From an uncultured Lysobacterales bacterium (GTDB lineage: Bacteria; Pseudomonadota; Gammaproteobacteria; Xanthomonadales; SZUA-36): a stretch of 36,769 nucleotides of DNA. The DNA lies in NCBI GenBank assembly GCA_937924405.1, contig CALDVW010000115.1, positions 1-36,769 on the forward strand, written 5' to 3'. Each line of letters opens with the position of its first letter. Positions within the stretch are counted from its first letter, which is position 1. A program made the position numbers and the translations under genes. Shown here one piece after another: positions 26,095 to 34,096 of this stretch. Below the pieces are notes generated by a model that saw only the letters and a list, made by a program, of their open reading frames with translations, did no database searches and was not told the DNA's origin.

Positions 26095-28071
26095 CTATTG
26101 GCGAATCAGGAGCAGGTTTTCGCTGACGAGTTTTTGATCCAGACTGTTCAGGGGTGCGCGGATGGGCCTGAAATGACGGCGGTCGACGGCGGTTGAGCGC
26201 CAGTAACTGAACAGTTTAAACCGCTGGACCAGCTTCTCTTCAGACAGCTGTCCGAGGTACAGAATTTGCTGGCCCGGAACCAGGCGGACCCCGGAATCCC
26301 ACAACCGAATCGTCAACAGGCGGCCATCCGGGCGGATATTTTTGCGCATCAGCAGTTCTTCCGACCTGCCCTGATAGGCGCGTCCGAGCAGAGGCAGGCT
26401 TGCCTGGTCCGGTTCCGGGTTGAGTGCCTGGATAATCCAGCGCCAGTCTGTTTCCGGAACTGTTTCCCAGCCGTCCTGTTCGAGCAGACTGGCTATTTGC
26501 TCCGGCCCAACCGAGATTTGTGCGTTAAAGCTGCGGGACGCAACCGATGCCAACCGGGTGCGCTCCATTGGCATGTTCTGCCATTCGGACTCCCACCATG
26601 CCTCCCGGCTGACTTCCCGTAACTGGGTTGGCGCCGTGAGCGTTTCGAGATCCTCCGAATTGTGTTCATGCACCTGCCAGGCGAAAAGGGCAAAAAAGGA
26701 GCCATAAAAAATGAAGCTTGCGGCAACACCCGAAAATCGCCGGAATGCCCTCTGCCGGTAGGCAATTCCCACCACAGCGGTCCATGCCAGCCCGATGGCG
26801 ATACCCATCAATGCCCCGCTCAGCCATTCCATGCCCAGGTAAAGACGGGACAGGGTGAGAAGAATCAGGATCAAGGCAGCGGCAAGATAGGGCCATTGGC
26901 GGTGCTTACGCAGTAGTTCACCCGCTTCCATTACTGCAAAAAAAGTCAACACGACCGTGGAAAGGCTCATGGCCGCACTGGGTCCCCTCAAATCCTGGCC
27001 GGCCATTTCGATCACCTGCGGTGTCGCCCTGAGACTCCAGGACAGCAGCAGATGCAACAGGCTGCCGCCGCCAATGGCGATGAGCCAGTGCAGCGCGGCA
27101 TTCTTGCGACCTGCACCCAACAGCCACAACAACAGCGCCAGCGCAGAAAAAACTGACACCGGCCAGCGCGATAACTGCGAAATGGCCACCATGACCGGAT
27201 CAGCGAGGTGATTACGCAAAGACAGGGCCAGATCCTGCACCGCCTGATCCAGCATTTTCGGTTGCTCCGCAAATGGCGACATGAACAGCAGCATGATCAA
27301 GCCCCAGAACAGAACCACCAGGAGCACGCCCAACATCGTCACCGACAGAACCTCTCCGCGTGACGGGTCGAGAACGGAACCCGTCATGCGGCCAATCACA
27401 GGATGACGCCTGCTCCAGCGAATGGCATGGCGCATCCACCGCGCTGAGCGGGTCGCCAGTGGCTCATAAACCGCCCGGATTCCCCACCAGGTGATCCACA
27501 GGATGACTACCAGCATGACCAGCATGACCGTAAGCCGGCCCGTGTATTCAGAGGCAACTTCCAGCGAGGCGCCGAACAGCATACCAGGCAGCAGGAACGA
27601 TGGCGCCCAGCTGACACATGCCGGAATGTCTACCGCCAGAAAGCGTGACGGCGCCATCCCCATCATGCCCGCCACCGATGGAATGATGGGCCGTAACGGC
27701 CCGATAAAGCGCCCTGCGACAATACTTTTGGCGCCATGCGCGTGAAAGAAGCGGGTTCCACGTTCCATCAATGTGGGGTAGCGGGAAAACGGCCAGATAT
27801 CCAGCAAATGTGATCTGAAACGGCGGCCCAGTGCATAACTCAGCGAGTCTCCGAGGAAAGCACCTGCACTGGCCGCAATCCAGATCGGAATCATATCGAG
27901 CATGCCCAGGCCGATCAGCGTTCCTACGCCGAACAGGATCACAATTCCCGGTAACAGAATCCCGATCAGCACCAGAGATTCAAAAAAAGCGACCAGGAAC
28001 ACGATACTGAAACCCCAGCCCGGATGAGCATTGAGCCAGTTCAGCAGTTCCTGTGTCCAGCCTGTGTCCAT
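26095..28071 (-). CDS. DedA-PAP2-LssY fusion membrane protein with degenerate PAP2 site
   Basis: 658 residues in three parts. Residues about 10-200 are a DedA/SNARE-associated domain (FFESLVLIGILLPG, GDSLSYALGRR, and RFIGPLRPIIPSVAG with both conserved Arg), a family involved in undecaprenyl-phosphate or lipid transport. Residues about 245-440 have the six-helix PAP2 layout, but the active site is gone: the PSGH motif reads PSAAM (364-368), and SRLYLGMEWLSG (408-419) has Glu for the catalytic His and no Asp; the RP motif reads RATP. Residues about 475-655 are an LssY C-terminal domain with GRAYQGRSEELLMRK and DGRLLTIRLWDSGVRL. Fusions of this order normally keep the PAP2 motifs. Likely a lipid transporter or flippase with a structural PAP2 part. 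Divergent from the SDR gene. Confidence 0.85.
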   Translation of the reverse strand: MDTGWTQELLNWLNAHPGWGFSIVFLVAFFESLVLIGILLPGIVILFGVGTLIGLGMLDMIPIWIAASAGAFLGDSLSYALGRRFRSHLLDIWPFSRYPTLMERGTRFFHAHGAKSIVAGRFIGPLRPIIPSVAGMMGMAPSRFLAVDIPACVSWAPSFLLPGMLFGASLEVASEYTGRLTVMLVMLVVILWITWWGIRAVYEPLATRSARWMRHAIRWSRRHPVIGRMTGSVLDPSRGEVLSVTMLGVLLVVLFWGLIMLLFMSPFAEQPKMLDQAVQDLALSLRNHLADPVMVAISQLSRWPVSVFSALALLLWLLGAGRKNAALHWLIAIGGGSLLHLLLSWSLRATPQVIEMAGQDLRGPSAAMSLSTVVLTFFAVMEAGELLRKHRQWPYLAAALILILLTLSRLYLGMEWLSGALMGIAIGLAWTAVVGIAYRQRAFRRFSGVAASFIFYGSFFALFAWQVHEHNSEDLETLTAPTQLREVSREAWWESEWQNMPMERTRLASVASRSFNAQISVGPEQIASLLEQDGWETVPETDWRWIIQALNPEPDQASLPLLGRAYQGRSEELLMRKNIRPDGRLLTIRLWDSGVRLVPGQQILYLGQLSEEKLVQRFKLFSYWRSTAVDRRHFRPIRAPLNSLDQKLVSENLLLIRQ

Positions 28072-28133
28072 TGATCTACCTTTTGATCCGAAACGGACTT
28101 AATTCGACATCCAGCGCGCTTTCATCTGGTCGC

Positions 28134-28139
28134 TATAAT
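28134..28139 (+). promoter_or_regulatory. Candidate -10 element for the HSDL2-like SDR gene
   Basis: A perfect TATAAT lies 28 nt before the ATG at 28168, and AGGAG (28156-28160) is 7 nt before that start. No good -35 was seen at 16-18 nt upstream, so the promoter is weak or activated. Confidence 0.4.
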
Positions 28140-28167
28140 ACGGGAATGATTCATCAGGAGTCGTGTC

Positions 28168-28995
28168 ATGGCGCCCAGTTTGTCCGGAAAAACCCTTCTC
28201 GTCACGGGCGCATCCCGTGGAATCGGCAAAGCGATTGCATTAAAAGCAGCACGCGACGGCGCCAATGTGGCGGTCGCCGCCAAGACTTATAAAAAGCATC
28301 CCATCCTTCCGGGAACCATTTACAGCGCCGTCGAAGAAATCAATGAAGCCGGCGGCTGGGGACTGGCCATCCGGCTGGATGTCAGGGACCAGAACTCGGT
28401 TGAAAATGCCGTTGAGCAGACGGTCAACCATTTCGGAGGGCTGGACATCCTGGTCAACAACGCCAGCGCAATCATGCTGAAGGGAACCCTTGACCTCCCT
28501 GTCAGACGCTACGACTTGATGTTCGCCACCAATGTGCGTGGAACCTACCTGATGTCCAGGGCTTGCCTGCCGCACCTGCTCGAAGCCGAAAATCCCCATG
28601 TTCTGAATCTGGCTCCGCCATTGAACATGAACCCGCAATGGTTCCGGGATCACGTGGCCTATACCATGGCCAAGTACGGAATGAGCATGTGCGTGCTTGG
28701 AATGGCGGAAGAATTCCGCGACGATGGAATTGCCTTCAACGCCCTGTGGCCGCGGACCGTGATTGCAACGGCTGCTTTGAGGGCGCTTGAAGACACGGTG
28801 GACCCGGACAACTGTCGCACGGAAGAAATCATGGCCGATGCTGCTCATGCCATTCTCTGTCGGGATTCGGAACAATGCACCGGGAATTTTTTCCTCGATG
28901 AAGACATTTTGCGCGCCACGGGGATAAAGGCATTTGATGATTACGCCGTCAAACCCGGCGAGGCCCTGATGAAGGACCTGTTCCTGGATGGCTAG
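28168..28995 (+). CDS. HSDL2-like short-chain dehydrogenase
   Basis: An SDR of 275 residues whose distinctive core matches the hydroxysteroid dehydrogenase-like 2 group: TGASRGIGKAIALKAARDGANVAVAAKT at the N-terminus, NNASAIMLKGTLDLP in the middle, NPQWFRDHVAYTMAKYGMSMCVLGMAEEF and FNALWPRT. The YTMAK Tyr/Lys pair is present. The Ser of the catalytic triad, found in the SPPLN motif of human HSDL2, reads APPLN here (LNLAPPLNMN); I cannot tell how common that is in bacteria. Substrate unknown; family members act on lipid-type ketones or alcohols. The mammalian SCP2 domain is absent. Convergent with hemL, 13 nt apart. Confidence 0.88.
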   Translation: MAPSLSGKTLLVTGASRGIGKAIALKAARDGANVAVAAKTYKKHPILPGTIYSAVEEINEAGGWGLAIRLDVRDQNSVENAVEQTVNHFGGLDILVNNASAIMLKGTLDLPVRRYDLMFATNVRGTYLMSRACLPHLLEAENPHVLNLAPPLNMNPQWFRDHVAYTMAKYGMSMCVLGMAEEFRDDGIAFNALWPRTVIATAALRALEDTVDPDNCRTEEIMADAAHAILCRDSEQCTGNFFLDEDILRATGIKAFDDYAVKPGEALMKDLFLDG

Positions 28996-29008
28996 GGTGA
29001 AGCCCGGT

Positions 29009-30289
29009 TCAGAGCAGCCTGAACGCCTCGTGGGCCGCGTCGATGGTTGAATCGATGTGCCCGTCACTGTGGGCGGACGAAACAAAGCCCGCTTCGAACG
29101 CCGAGGGCGCCAGGTAAACTCCGCGCTCCAGCATCATGTGATAGAAAGCCCTGAAGGCATCCACATTGCAATTGCCGGCTTCGGCAAAATTGACCACCTG
29201 CTCTGCTTCCGTGAAAAACAGGCCAAACATGCCTCCGACCTGGGTCGTTTTGAACGGTACACCTTCCTGATCAGCAGCACCCTGTATCCCCGACACCAGT
29301 TTACTGGTCTTTGCTTCCAGTTCTGCAAAAAAACCAGGGCGGCTGATGAGTTCCAGATTGGCCAGCCCGGCCGCCATTGCGACCGGGTTGCCGGACAGCG
29401 TGCCCGCCTGGTAAACCGGGCCGCTGGGTGCGACCATTTCCATGAATTTCCGCTTGCCACCGAACGCGCCGACCGGCATTCCACCGCCAATCACTTTTCC
29501 GAACGTGGAAAGATCCGGAGTGATTCCATACAGGCCCTGAGCGCCCTGGAGCGCAACGCGGAATCCAGTCATCACCTCATCCAGGATCAACAGGCAGCCA
29601 TGTTCGTCACATGCGGAGCGCAAGCCTTCCAGGTACCCATCTACCGGCGGTATACAATTCATGTTGCCAGCGACAGGTTCCACGATAATGGCGGCGATTT
29701 CCCGGCCCCGCTCCCGCAGGCATTCACTTACTGCTTCAAGGTCGTTATAGGGAAGCGTGACGGTCAAATCGGCTACTGCAACCGGCACGCCCGGAGAATT
29801 GGGAACGCCCAGAGTAAGCGCACCACTCCCGGCCTTGACCAGAAAGCTGTCGGCGTGGCCGTGGTAACAACCTTCAAACTTGATGATCAGGTCACGGCCG
29901 GTGGCCGCCCGTGCAACACGGATCGCACTCATGGTGGCTTCCGTGCCTGAGTTAACCATGCGCACCATTTCCATGTCGGGAACGATGGAGCATAAGCGAT
30001 CCGCCATTTCCACTTCCGCCGGGCATGGCGCCCCGAAACTGAGGCCCTTGGCGGCTGCCGCCTGCACTGCTGATATGATCTCAGGATGTGCGTGACCCGT
30101 GATCATCGGGCCCCAGGACCCAACGTAGTCGATATAGGAACGGCCATCCACATCAAACAGACAGGCGCCTGACGCCCGCTCGAAGAAGATCGGATCGCCA
30201 CCCACCCCGTTGAATGCCCGGACCGGAGAATTCACCCCACCCGGAATATGGATGCGTGCGCGGGAAATAAGCTCATGACTGCTGTTCAT
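29009..30289 (-). CDS. hemL: Glutamate-1-semialdehyde 2,1-aminomutase
   Basis: PLP enzyme that makes 5-aminolevulinate from glutamate 1-semialdehyde, the C5 route to haem. 426 residues from ATG 30289 ([26 protein letters not shown]); a TTG six codons upstream is less likely. Motifs: [22 protein letters not shown], the NMNCIPP region, [12 protein letters not shown] (PLP Asp) and the Schiff-base Lys in [17 protein letters not shown]. All key residues are present. It is divergent from rubredoxin with a 53-nt gap, and the two genes probably share a compact promoter region. Its ribosome site is weak. Confidence 0.97.
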   Translation of the reverse strand: MNSSHELISRARIHIPGGVNSPVRAFNGVGGDPIFFERASGACLFDVDGRSYIDYVGSWGPMITGHAHPEIISAVQAAAAKGLSFGAPCPAEVEMADRLCSIVPDMEMVRMVNSGTEATMSAIRVARAATGRDLIIKFEGCYHGHADSFLVKAGSGALTLGVPNSPGVPVAVADLTVTLPYNDLEAVSECLRERGREIAAIIVEPVAGNMNCIPPVDGYLEGLRSACDEHGCLLILDEVMTGFRVALQGAQGLYGITPDLSTFGKVIGGGMPVGAFGGKRKFMEMVAPSGPVYQAGTLSGNPVAMAAGLANLELISRPGFFAELEAKTSKLVSGIQGAADQEGVPFKTTQVGGMFGLFFTEAEQVVNFAEAGNCNVDAFRAFYHMMLERGVYLAPSAFEAGFVSSAHSDGHIDSTIDAAHEAFRLL

Positions 30290-30342
30290 TGCCGTATTGT
30301 ATGGCAAACTACGCTACTTTTTCTAAGGAAGGCTTGAAGAAC

Positions 30343-30522
30343 GTGAGCGAGAACAACTACAAGGTCTGGATGTGCATCATATGCGGCTGGGTTTATGAGG
30401 AAGAAAAGGGTGCGCCCGAGGAAGGCATCGAGCCCGGCACCCGGTGGGAAGACATACCTGAAGACTGGATCTGCCCGGACTGCGCCGCTGGCAAAGAAGA
30501 CTTCGATATGATCGAACTCTGA
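30343..30522 (+). CDS. Rubredoxin
   Basis: A one-iron electron carrier of 59 residues. Two CxxC pairs hold the iron: MCIICGW (with Tyr and acidic residues after it) and [11 protein letters not shown]. The middle [18 protein letters not shown] matches the family consensus. I choose GTG 30343 as start because AAGGAAGG lies 10 nt upstream and the length is standard; ATG 30301 and TTG 30289 would add 14 or 18 unrelated residues and run against the hemL start. In gammaproteobacteria rubredoxin often sits beside hemL and may serve alkane hydroxylation, oxidative stress or iron-related redox steps; which applies here is not visible. Likely co-transcribed with the PspC-domain gene, 26 nt on. Confidence 0.93.
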   Translation: MSENNYKVWMCIICGWVYEEEKGAPEEGIEPGTRWEDIPEDWICPDCAAGKEDFDMIEL

Positions 30523-30548
30523 TCCGGGATTGGGGTATTCTTAAGGCT

Positions 30549-30746
30549 ATGAGTGACCGGGGTGGAATCAAGCGCTCGAAGCACAATGCAATGATCGGAG
30601 GTGTCTGCGCCGGCATTGCGCGGCACTTTGGCTGGTCCGTGACCGGCACCAGGGTCGCTTACGTACTGCTATCCATTTTTTCAGCGGCCTTTCCCGGCAT
30701 TATTGTTTACCTGATCCTGTGGCTGCTACTGCCCGAGGAAGATTAA
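30549..30746 (+). CDS. PspC-domain small membrane protein
   Basis: 65 residues: a basic N-terminus (GGIKRSKHNAMIGGVCAGIARHFG), then the PspC core WSVTGTRVAYVLLSIFSAAFPGIIVYLILWLLLP with one long hydrophobic stretch or hairpin. PspC-type proteins sense or respond to envelope stress, often with phage-shock proteins; no pspA or pspB is in this window, so the role here is unknown. TAAGG lies 6 nt before the ATG. The stop overlaps that of the convergent phosphoesterase gene by 4 bp. Confidence 0.88.
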   Translation: MSDRGGIKRSKHNAMIGGVCAGIARHFGWSVTGTRVAYVLLSIFSAAFPGIIVYLILWLLLPEED

Positions 30747-31519
30747 TTCCGCGACCGTCTTTTCGGGCGCAGTACACCGGTTTCCACAGTCCCGTCCGGA
30801 CTCAGTTCAAGCCATCTGCAGGATGGCCCGTCGAGGTCGAGCGTAAACCGCTCGGTCCGGGGCAGGCTGTTGGCCACCGATGAAGGGGCTCCCAGCAGTG
30901 TGACCCCGTCACGGACCTCCCGGAAATCGTGATGCACATGTCCCCAGGCGACACAACGGATCCTGCGGTCCCGGCCGACAAAGTTAAAAAAAGCGCCAGC
31001 GTTTTCCAGTGCATAACGGTCGATCCACCGTGCATCAACCGGGACCGGCTGATGATGCAGCGCAACGATGATGAATCGCGCAGTGCTGCTTCGAAGAAGC
31101 ACGTCGAAGCGTTCCAGTTCCTGTTGACTGAATGATCCCGAAATCCTGCCCGGTTCCGTTGAGTCCAGCAGCACCACCAACCACTCGCCCCACTCTTTTC
31201 CAAAAGGGCCTGTCCAGGGGCCATGCCTGAAATGTTGCTGCATGACTTCAGGCTCATCGTGATTTCCCGGTAATGCCAGTATCGGGGACCCGATCGTACC
31301 GAGCATCACGGCGACCCGTGCGTAAGATGCAGCACTGGCATCCTCACTGACATCACCGGTCAATAGCACCAGGTCCGGATCCCAGGCGCGCATCACGGGA
31401 AGAAGCTTTTTCAGGTTGCGGTCGGCATTCTGGCCACGATAGCTTGCTTTTGCATCGGCGGACACGTGGCAGTCGCTCACCTGCAGGATTCTAAGACTGT
31501 TTTTCCCCGCCTTTGCCAT
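30743..31519 (-). CDS. Calcineurin-like metallophosphoesterase, CpdA-type
   Basis: 258 residues with all binuclear-metal motifs in order: LQVSDCHVS (D-x-H), LLTGDVSED (GD), LALPGNHDEPE (GNHD), VALHHQPVPV (H) and CVAWGHVHHDF (G-H-x-H). The YRGQNADRNL stretch and overall plan match class III 3',5'-cAMP phosphodiesterase CpdA, so it may hydrolyse cAMP and reset CRP-type regulation. The family also has members acting on other phosphoesters; the substrate is not fixed by sequence. Cytoplasmic. Directly follows the DUF192 gene, 3 nt apart on the same strand, so the two are probably one transcript. The C-terminus is very basic (RPKRRSRN). Confidence 0.88.
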   Translation of the reverse strand: MAKAGKNSLRILQVSDCHVSADAKASYRGQNADRNLKKLLPVMRAWDPDLVLLTGDVSEDASAASYARVAVMLGTIGSPILALPGNHDEPEVMQQHFRHGPWTGPFGKEWGEWLVVLLDSTEPGRISGSFSQQELERFDVLLRSSTARFIIVALHHQPVPVDARWIDRYALENAGAFFNFVGRDRRIRCVAWGHVHHDFREVRDGVTLLGAPSSVANSLPRTERFTLDLDGPSCRWLELSPDGTVETGVLRPKRRSRN

Positions 31520-31522
31520 GCT

Positions 31523-31948
31523 TCAGTCCAGGTGCAGACTGAGGGTGTCGCCTTTTTGAACCCCCAGTTCCAACGCCTTTCCTGCATTGAGTTCCAGAAC
31601 ATATTTGGCTGGAGCGGTGCTGGGATAACCGGGACAACGCTGGGTCCGGCACGGCCGGGCATTTTCGGAAACGCTGACCAGGCTGAGATTTTCATCAAAG
31701 TAGAAAATATCGAGAGGGATGCGCGTGTTTTTCATCCAGAAACTGCGCATGGCCTGGCCGGGGAACAAAAAGAGCATACCGTGATCTTCCTGGAGCTCTT
31801 CACGGAACATCAGCCCCAGGGCTTGCTTTTCTGTCGTTTCCGCCAGCTCAACCGTGAATGATTCTCCCTTGAGTACCACGTATGGATCCTGGGCCATGCA
31901 GGAACTGCACAGCAGAGCCATGAAGAATGAGACGGCAAATAAGCGCAT
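31523..31948 (-). CDS. DUF192 family secreted protein
   Basis: 141 residues from the ATG at 31948, where a signal peptide begins (MRLFAVSFFMALLCSSCMA). The frame is open upstream to 32098 but that part is basic and non-homologous. The mature part shows the DUF192 (UPF0127) signature: FTVELAETTEKQALGLMFRE, HGMLFLFP, MRSFWMKNTRIPLDIFYFD, AKYVLELNAGKALELGVQKGD. Cleavage after CMA is plausible; a lipoprotein alternative at the first C is less likely because the lipobox is poor. The family's function is unknown; a disulfide or copper link has been suggested but not shown. Probably co-transcribed with the phosphoesterase downstream and divergent from the DUF4242 gene. Confidence 0.85.
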   Translation of the reverse strand: MRLFAVSFFMALLCSSCMAQDPYVVLKGESFTVELAETTEKQALGLMFREELQEDHGMLFLFPGQAMRSFWMKNTRIPLDIFYFDENLSLVSVSENARPCRTQRCPGYPSTAPAKYVLELNAGKALELGVQKGDTLSLHLD

Positions 31949-32028
31949 CCCGGAAGTCTGAGCCGGATGCTGGTATTTTTCAATCGGCAATTGTCCTATG
32001 CTTAGACAGAAGCAGCAGGAAAGTCGAT

Positions 32029-32310
32029 ATGCAAACTTTTGTGATTTTACGCCGCAGCGCCTGGGAAACCGAAGAAGACCTGGAGGTTGCCAGCGCACTT
32101 TCTTCGCAGGTTGCTGATGATGAAATGTCAGACCAGGTTCGCTGGATCCGGTCTTATGTCCTGAACGAAGAGGACGGAACGCTGGGCACGGTCTGCATTT
32201 ACCAGGCCGAGGATGAAGATGTGATCATGGAGCACGCTCAACGGGCGGAGATACCGGCTGACGAAATCATTCCTGTCGTGGATACGGTCATCATCAGGGA
32301 CGATCCCTGA
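32029..32310 (+). CDS. DUF4242 (SCO4226-type) protein
   Basis: 93 residues from the ATG at 32029 (MQTFVILRR), chosen for the CAGGAAAG site upstream and the family start; an open frame to 31927 has no similarity. The core VRWIRSYVLNEEDGTLGTVCIYQAEDEDVIMEHAQRAEIPADEI matches the ferredoxin-like DUF4242 family, in which the Streptomyces member SCO4226 binds nickel. His and acidic residues at EHAQRAEIP are in the conserved place. No signal peptide. Role here unknown. It is a single gene, divergent from DUF192 and convergent, end to end, with the small lipoprotein gene. Confidence 0.83.
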   Translation: MQTFVILRRSAWETEEDLEVASALSSQVADDEMSDQVRWIRSYVLNEEDGTLGTVCIYQAEDEDVIMEHAQRAEIPADEIIPVVDTVIIRDDP

Positions 32311-32562
32311 TCAGCTTTTTTCACTTCCCACCAACTGAACCGTTTCAGCGCCAGGTGTATCGACGTCGAGCGCCACCATCACGTCGCTGAACTGCTGCGG
32401 CCTGATTTCACCCATCGGATTGATAACCACGGCTTCGGTTGCGCCATCGGATACCAGCACAGTCAGCCCGCAAGCGGCGAGTGAAACAATGATGATGCCC
32501 GCGATGATCAGTTTGAATACCCGGTGATGGGCGGGCCGGTCAATCGGAGTGATCATCGCCAT
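32311..32562 (-). CDS. Small lipoprotein repeating the C-terminal part of the DUF4252 neighbour
   Basis: 83 residues: a polar N-terminus (1-16), a hydrophobic signal core ending in VSLAACG, a good lipobox with Cys31 as the lipidated residue, and a mature part of about 52 residues. That part (32-70) aligns with the end of the preceding DUF4252 protein: EAVVINPMGEIRPQQFSDVM against EAVFVNIIGDINPEELSKVM, preceded by LTVLVSDG against ITVMAVEE. So the lipoprotein looks like a mini-paralogue of the DUF4252 tail. The start overlaps the DUF4252 gene by 23 bp (17 bp if the second Met is used). Last gene of the sigma-factor cassette. An outer- or inner-membrane location is possible; no Asp after the Cys. 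Confidence 0.75.
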   Translation of the reverse strand: MAMITPIDRPAHHRVFKLIIAGIIIVSLAACGLTVLVSDGATEAVVINPMGEIRPQQFSDVMVALDVDTPGAETVQLVGSEKS

Positions 32563-33094
32563 TGTTTCCCAGTTCGATATCGAAGTTGTTCATGACTTTG
32601 CTCAGTTCTTCAGGATTGATATCTCCGATGATATTAACGAATACGGCTTCATTTTCTTCGACTGCCATCACGGTGATGCCGTCCACGGCTTCGTCGTTGA
32701 GTTTCATGAATATACGCACCTGTTCATCAGCGGAGTTCACCGTAACCACGGACTCCCAGCCCTGGTCGCTGAGTTTGGTGGAAATGTTCTTGATCGTATC
32801 GACGGCCCCGGCCGCCATGGATTCAGTTTCAAATACACTGACGCGAACACCATTCAGGCGTTTGAACAGCTCGGCTGCATCAGGGTCCTCGCTGGCGCTG
32901 AGTGACCCCACCAGCCCCAGCAGGGATTCGCCAATCGAAATCTGCACCGCAGGTTCGCCAAAAATGTTGTTCAGCTCGCCAAAGTCCACGTAACCCGGAA
33001 AGCTTTTCAGCGCATCTTCCTGGGCCACGGCCGGCAGCGCCAGCATGGCCGTCAGGCACAGCGTCAGCATCTTGCTGATAAAAGTAATTTTCAT
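32540..33094 (-). CDS. DUF4252 family secreted protein
   Basis: 184 residues with a signal peptide (MKITFISKMLTLCLTAMLALPAVAQ; cleavage near AVA-Q) and a soluble mature domain: GYVDFGELNNIFG, ISIGESLLGLVGSL, RVSVFE, WESVVTVNSADEQVRIFMK, and ITVMAVEENEAVFVNIIGDINPEELSKVM. This is the DUF4252 pattern, often beside ECF sigma factors. The function is unknown. The start overlaps the anti-sigma gene by 4 bp and the end overlaps the lipoprotein gene, so the whole cassette is translationally coupled. It is probably a target or effector of the sigma factor, working in the envelope. Confidence 0.85.
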   Translation of the reverse strand: MKITFISKMLTLCLTAMLALPAVAQEDALKSFPGYVDFGELNNIFGEPAVQISIGESLLGLVGSLSASEDPDAAELFKRLNGVRVSVFETESMAAGAVDTIKNISTKLSDQGWESVVTVNSADEQVRIFMKLNDEAVDGITVMAVEENEAVFVNIIGDINPEELSKVMNNFDIELGNNGDDHSD

Positions 33095-33549
33095 GTCGAT
33101 TCCTCCTTGAGGGATTGTTTTGTAAATGGAAAGTGTTTTGAAAGATTGCCCTTCACTGTGTGACGCAATTCGCCACCCAGGACAGACTGTATTTCGTGGC
33201 CGGTCCGGTTACCCGCCTTGTCGATATAGGCGAACGCCAAAGCCAGATCCTGCCGGGCCTGGTCAATGTCGGCGGCCGAAGGCTGCGGCTTTTGCATTAA
33301 CATAACCGCCAGCACCAGCAGGGGAACCAACGCAAAAGCAGGCGCCAGGACCCATCCCGGAGATTGTTTGCCGAAAGGCAGCCAGGGCCATTGGCCTTCT
33401 TTACTGCGCTGTTCGCGCGGAATACGCTTGAGTCTGCGGGTGAGACTTGCCGGCGCTTTTTCAACGGTTAGATTTGCCATCATCGCGTCAATTTGCGCTT
33501 CTGGATCCTCGCGGGATTCAGCTTTCTTGTTCCAGTCATCTTTATTCAT
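33091..33549 (-). CDS. Putative anti-sigma factor, single-pass membrane protein
   Basis: 152 residues: a polar, charged N-terminus (1-62) that could bind the sigma factor in the cytoplasm, one hydrophobic helix (VLAPAFALVPLLVLAVMLM, about 67-85), and a periplasmic tail of about 65 residues. There is no His-x3-Cys-x2-Cys zinc motif, so it is not a canonical ZAS-type anti-sigma. The call rests on topology and on lying directly after the ECF sigma gene (4-bp ATGA overlap), before a secreted protein. Other membrane regulators remain possible. Confidence 0.65.
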   Translation of the reverse strand: MNKDDWNKKAESREDPEAQIDAMMANLTVEKAPASLTRRLKRIPREQRSKEGQWPWLPFGKQSPGWVLAPAFALVPLLVLAVMLMQKPQPSAADIDQARQDLALAFAYIDKAGNRTGHEIQSVLGGELRHTVKGNLSKHFPFTKQSLKEEST

Positions 33550-34034
33550 GGTCTTACCTCTGCCAATTGCTCTCGCAACTGCTTTCTTGCCCGGTGCAGG
33601 TACGTTTTTACCTGCGAAAGATTCAGTTCAAGCACACCCGCGACCTCCTCGTAGCTGTGCTGGTGGACGTCCCTGAGCACGACCAGTGAACGGTATGGCT
33701 CTTTCAGCCGGTTGATCCTGGCCTTCAGCCATTCACCCTGTTCATGCTGATGCAATCCCTGCATCGGTCCTGGAACCTGGTCAGGGCGGTGCCAGTCCTG
33801 CAGCTCTTCCGTTGGGCGCCGGCGCCTGAGGCGGTCCAGGCATCCGTTCCGGGTGACCTTCATCAGCCAGGGCTTGACCTTGTCGGGATCGATCGAGTCG
33901 CGATTGTGCCAAAGCTTGATAAATGCATCCTGGCAGGCGTCTTCCGCCTCGGCCGGATCCTTCAACAGATAACGAGCCAGCGTCCACGCCTGATCCTGGT
34001 ACTCCGCCACCCATTTCCGGAACTTTCTGCTCAT
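33546..34034 (-). CDS. ECF-type RNA polymerase sigma factor
   Basis: 162 residues. Region 2 (about 6-77) contains the helix WTLARYLLKDPAEAEDACQDAFIKLW and KPWLMKVTRNGCLDRLRRRR for -10 recognition and core binding; region 4 (about 105-157) contains RINRLKEPYRSLVVLRDVHQHSYEEVAGVLELNLSQVKTYLHRARKQL, the helix-turn-helix that reads the -35. No region 1 or 3, as in ECF factors. It heads a four-gene overlapping cassette and diverges from the DksA-like gene over 62 bp. I could not identify an ECF-type autoregulatory promoter by eye in that gap. The trigger is unknown, but an envelope signal passed through the membrane anti-sigma is likely. Confidence 0.92.
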   Translation of the reverse strand: MSRKFRKWVAEYQDQAWTLARYLLKDPAEAEDACQDAFIKLWHNRDSIDPDKVKPWLMKVTRNGCLDRLRRRRPTEELQDWHRPDQVPGPMQGLHQHEQGEWLKARINRLKEPYRSLVVLRDVHQHSYEEVAGVLELNLSQVKTYLHRARKQLREQLAEVRP

Positions 34035-34096
34035 CTCAACAGCATAAACGCATGAAAGACGCTTTTGTTACAAAGCATGTAGGATGTGAGGCCAAC

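Noticed and set aside
26082-26098. ATAGAA-N5-TTCTAT hairpin between the LON-domain and DedA genes
   Set aside because: Only 6 AT-rich base pairs and no T-run; too weak to call a terminator.
28240-29085. A 281-codon minus-strand frame opposite the HSDL2-like SDR gene
   Set aside because: Shadow of a well-supported gene; its translation shows no domain.
29057-29950. A 297-codon plus-strand frame opposite hemL
   Set aside because: Antisense shadow of hemL in GC-rich DNA; no family features and no ribosome site of note.
34061-34076. Near-palindrome GCTTT...AAAGC between the sigma factor and DksA-like genes
   Set aside because: Five-bp arms only; no second copy and no fit to a known ECF promoter.
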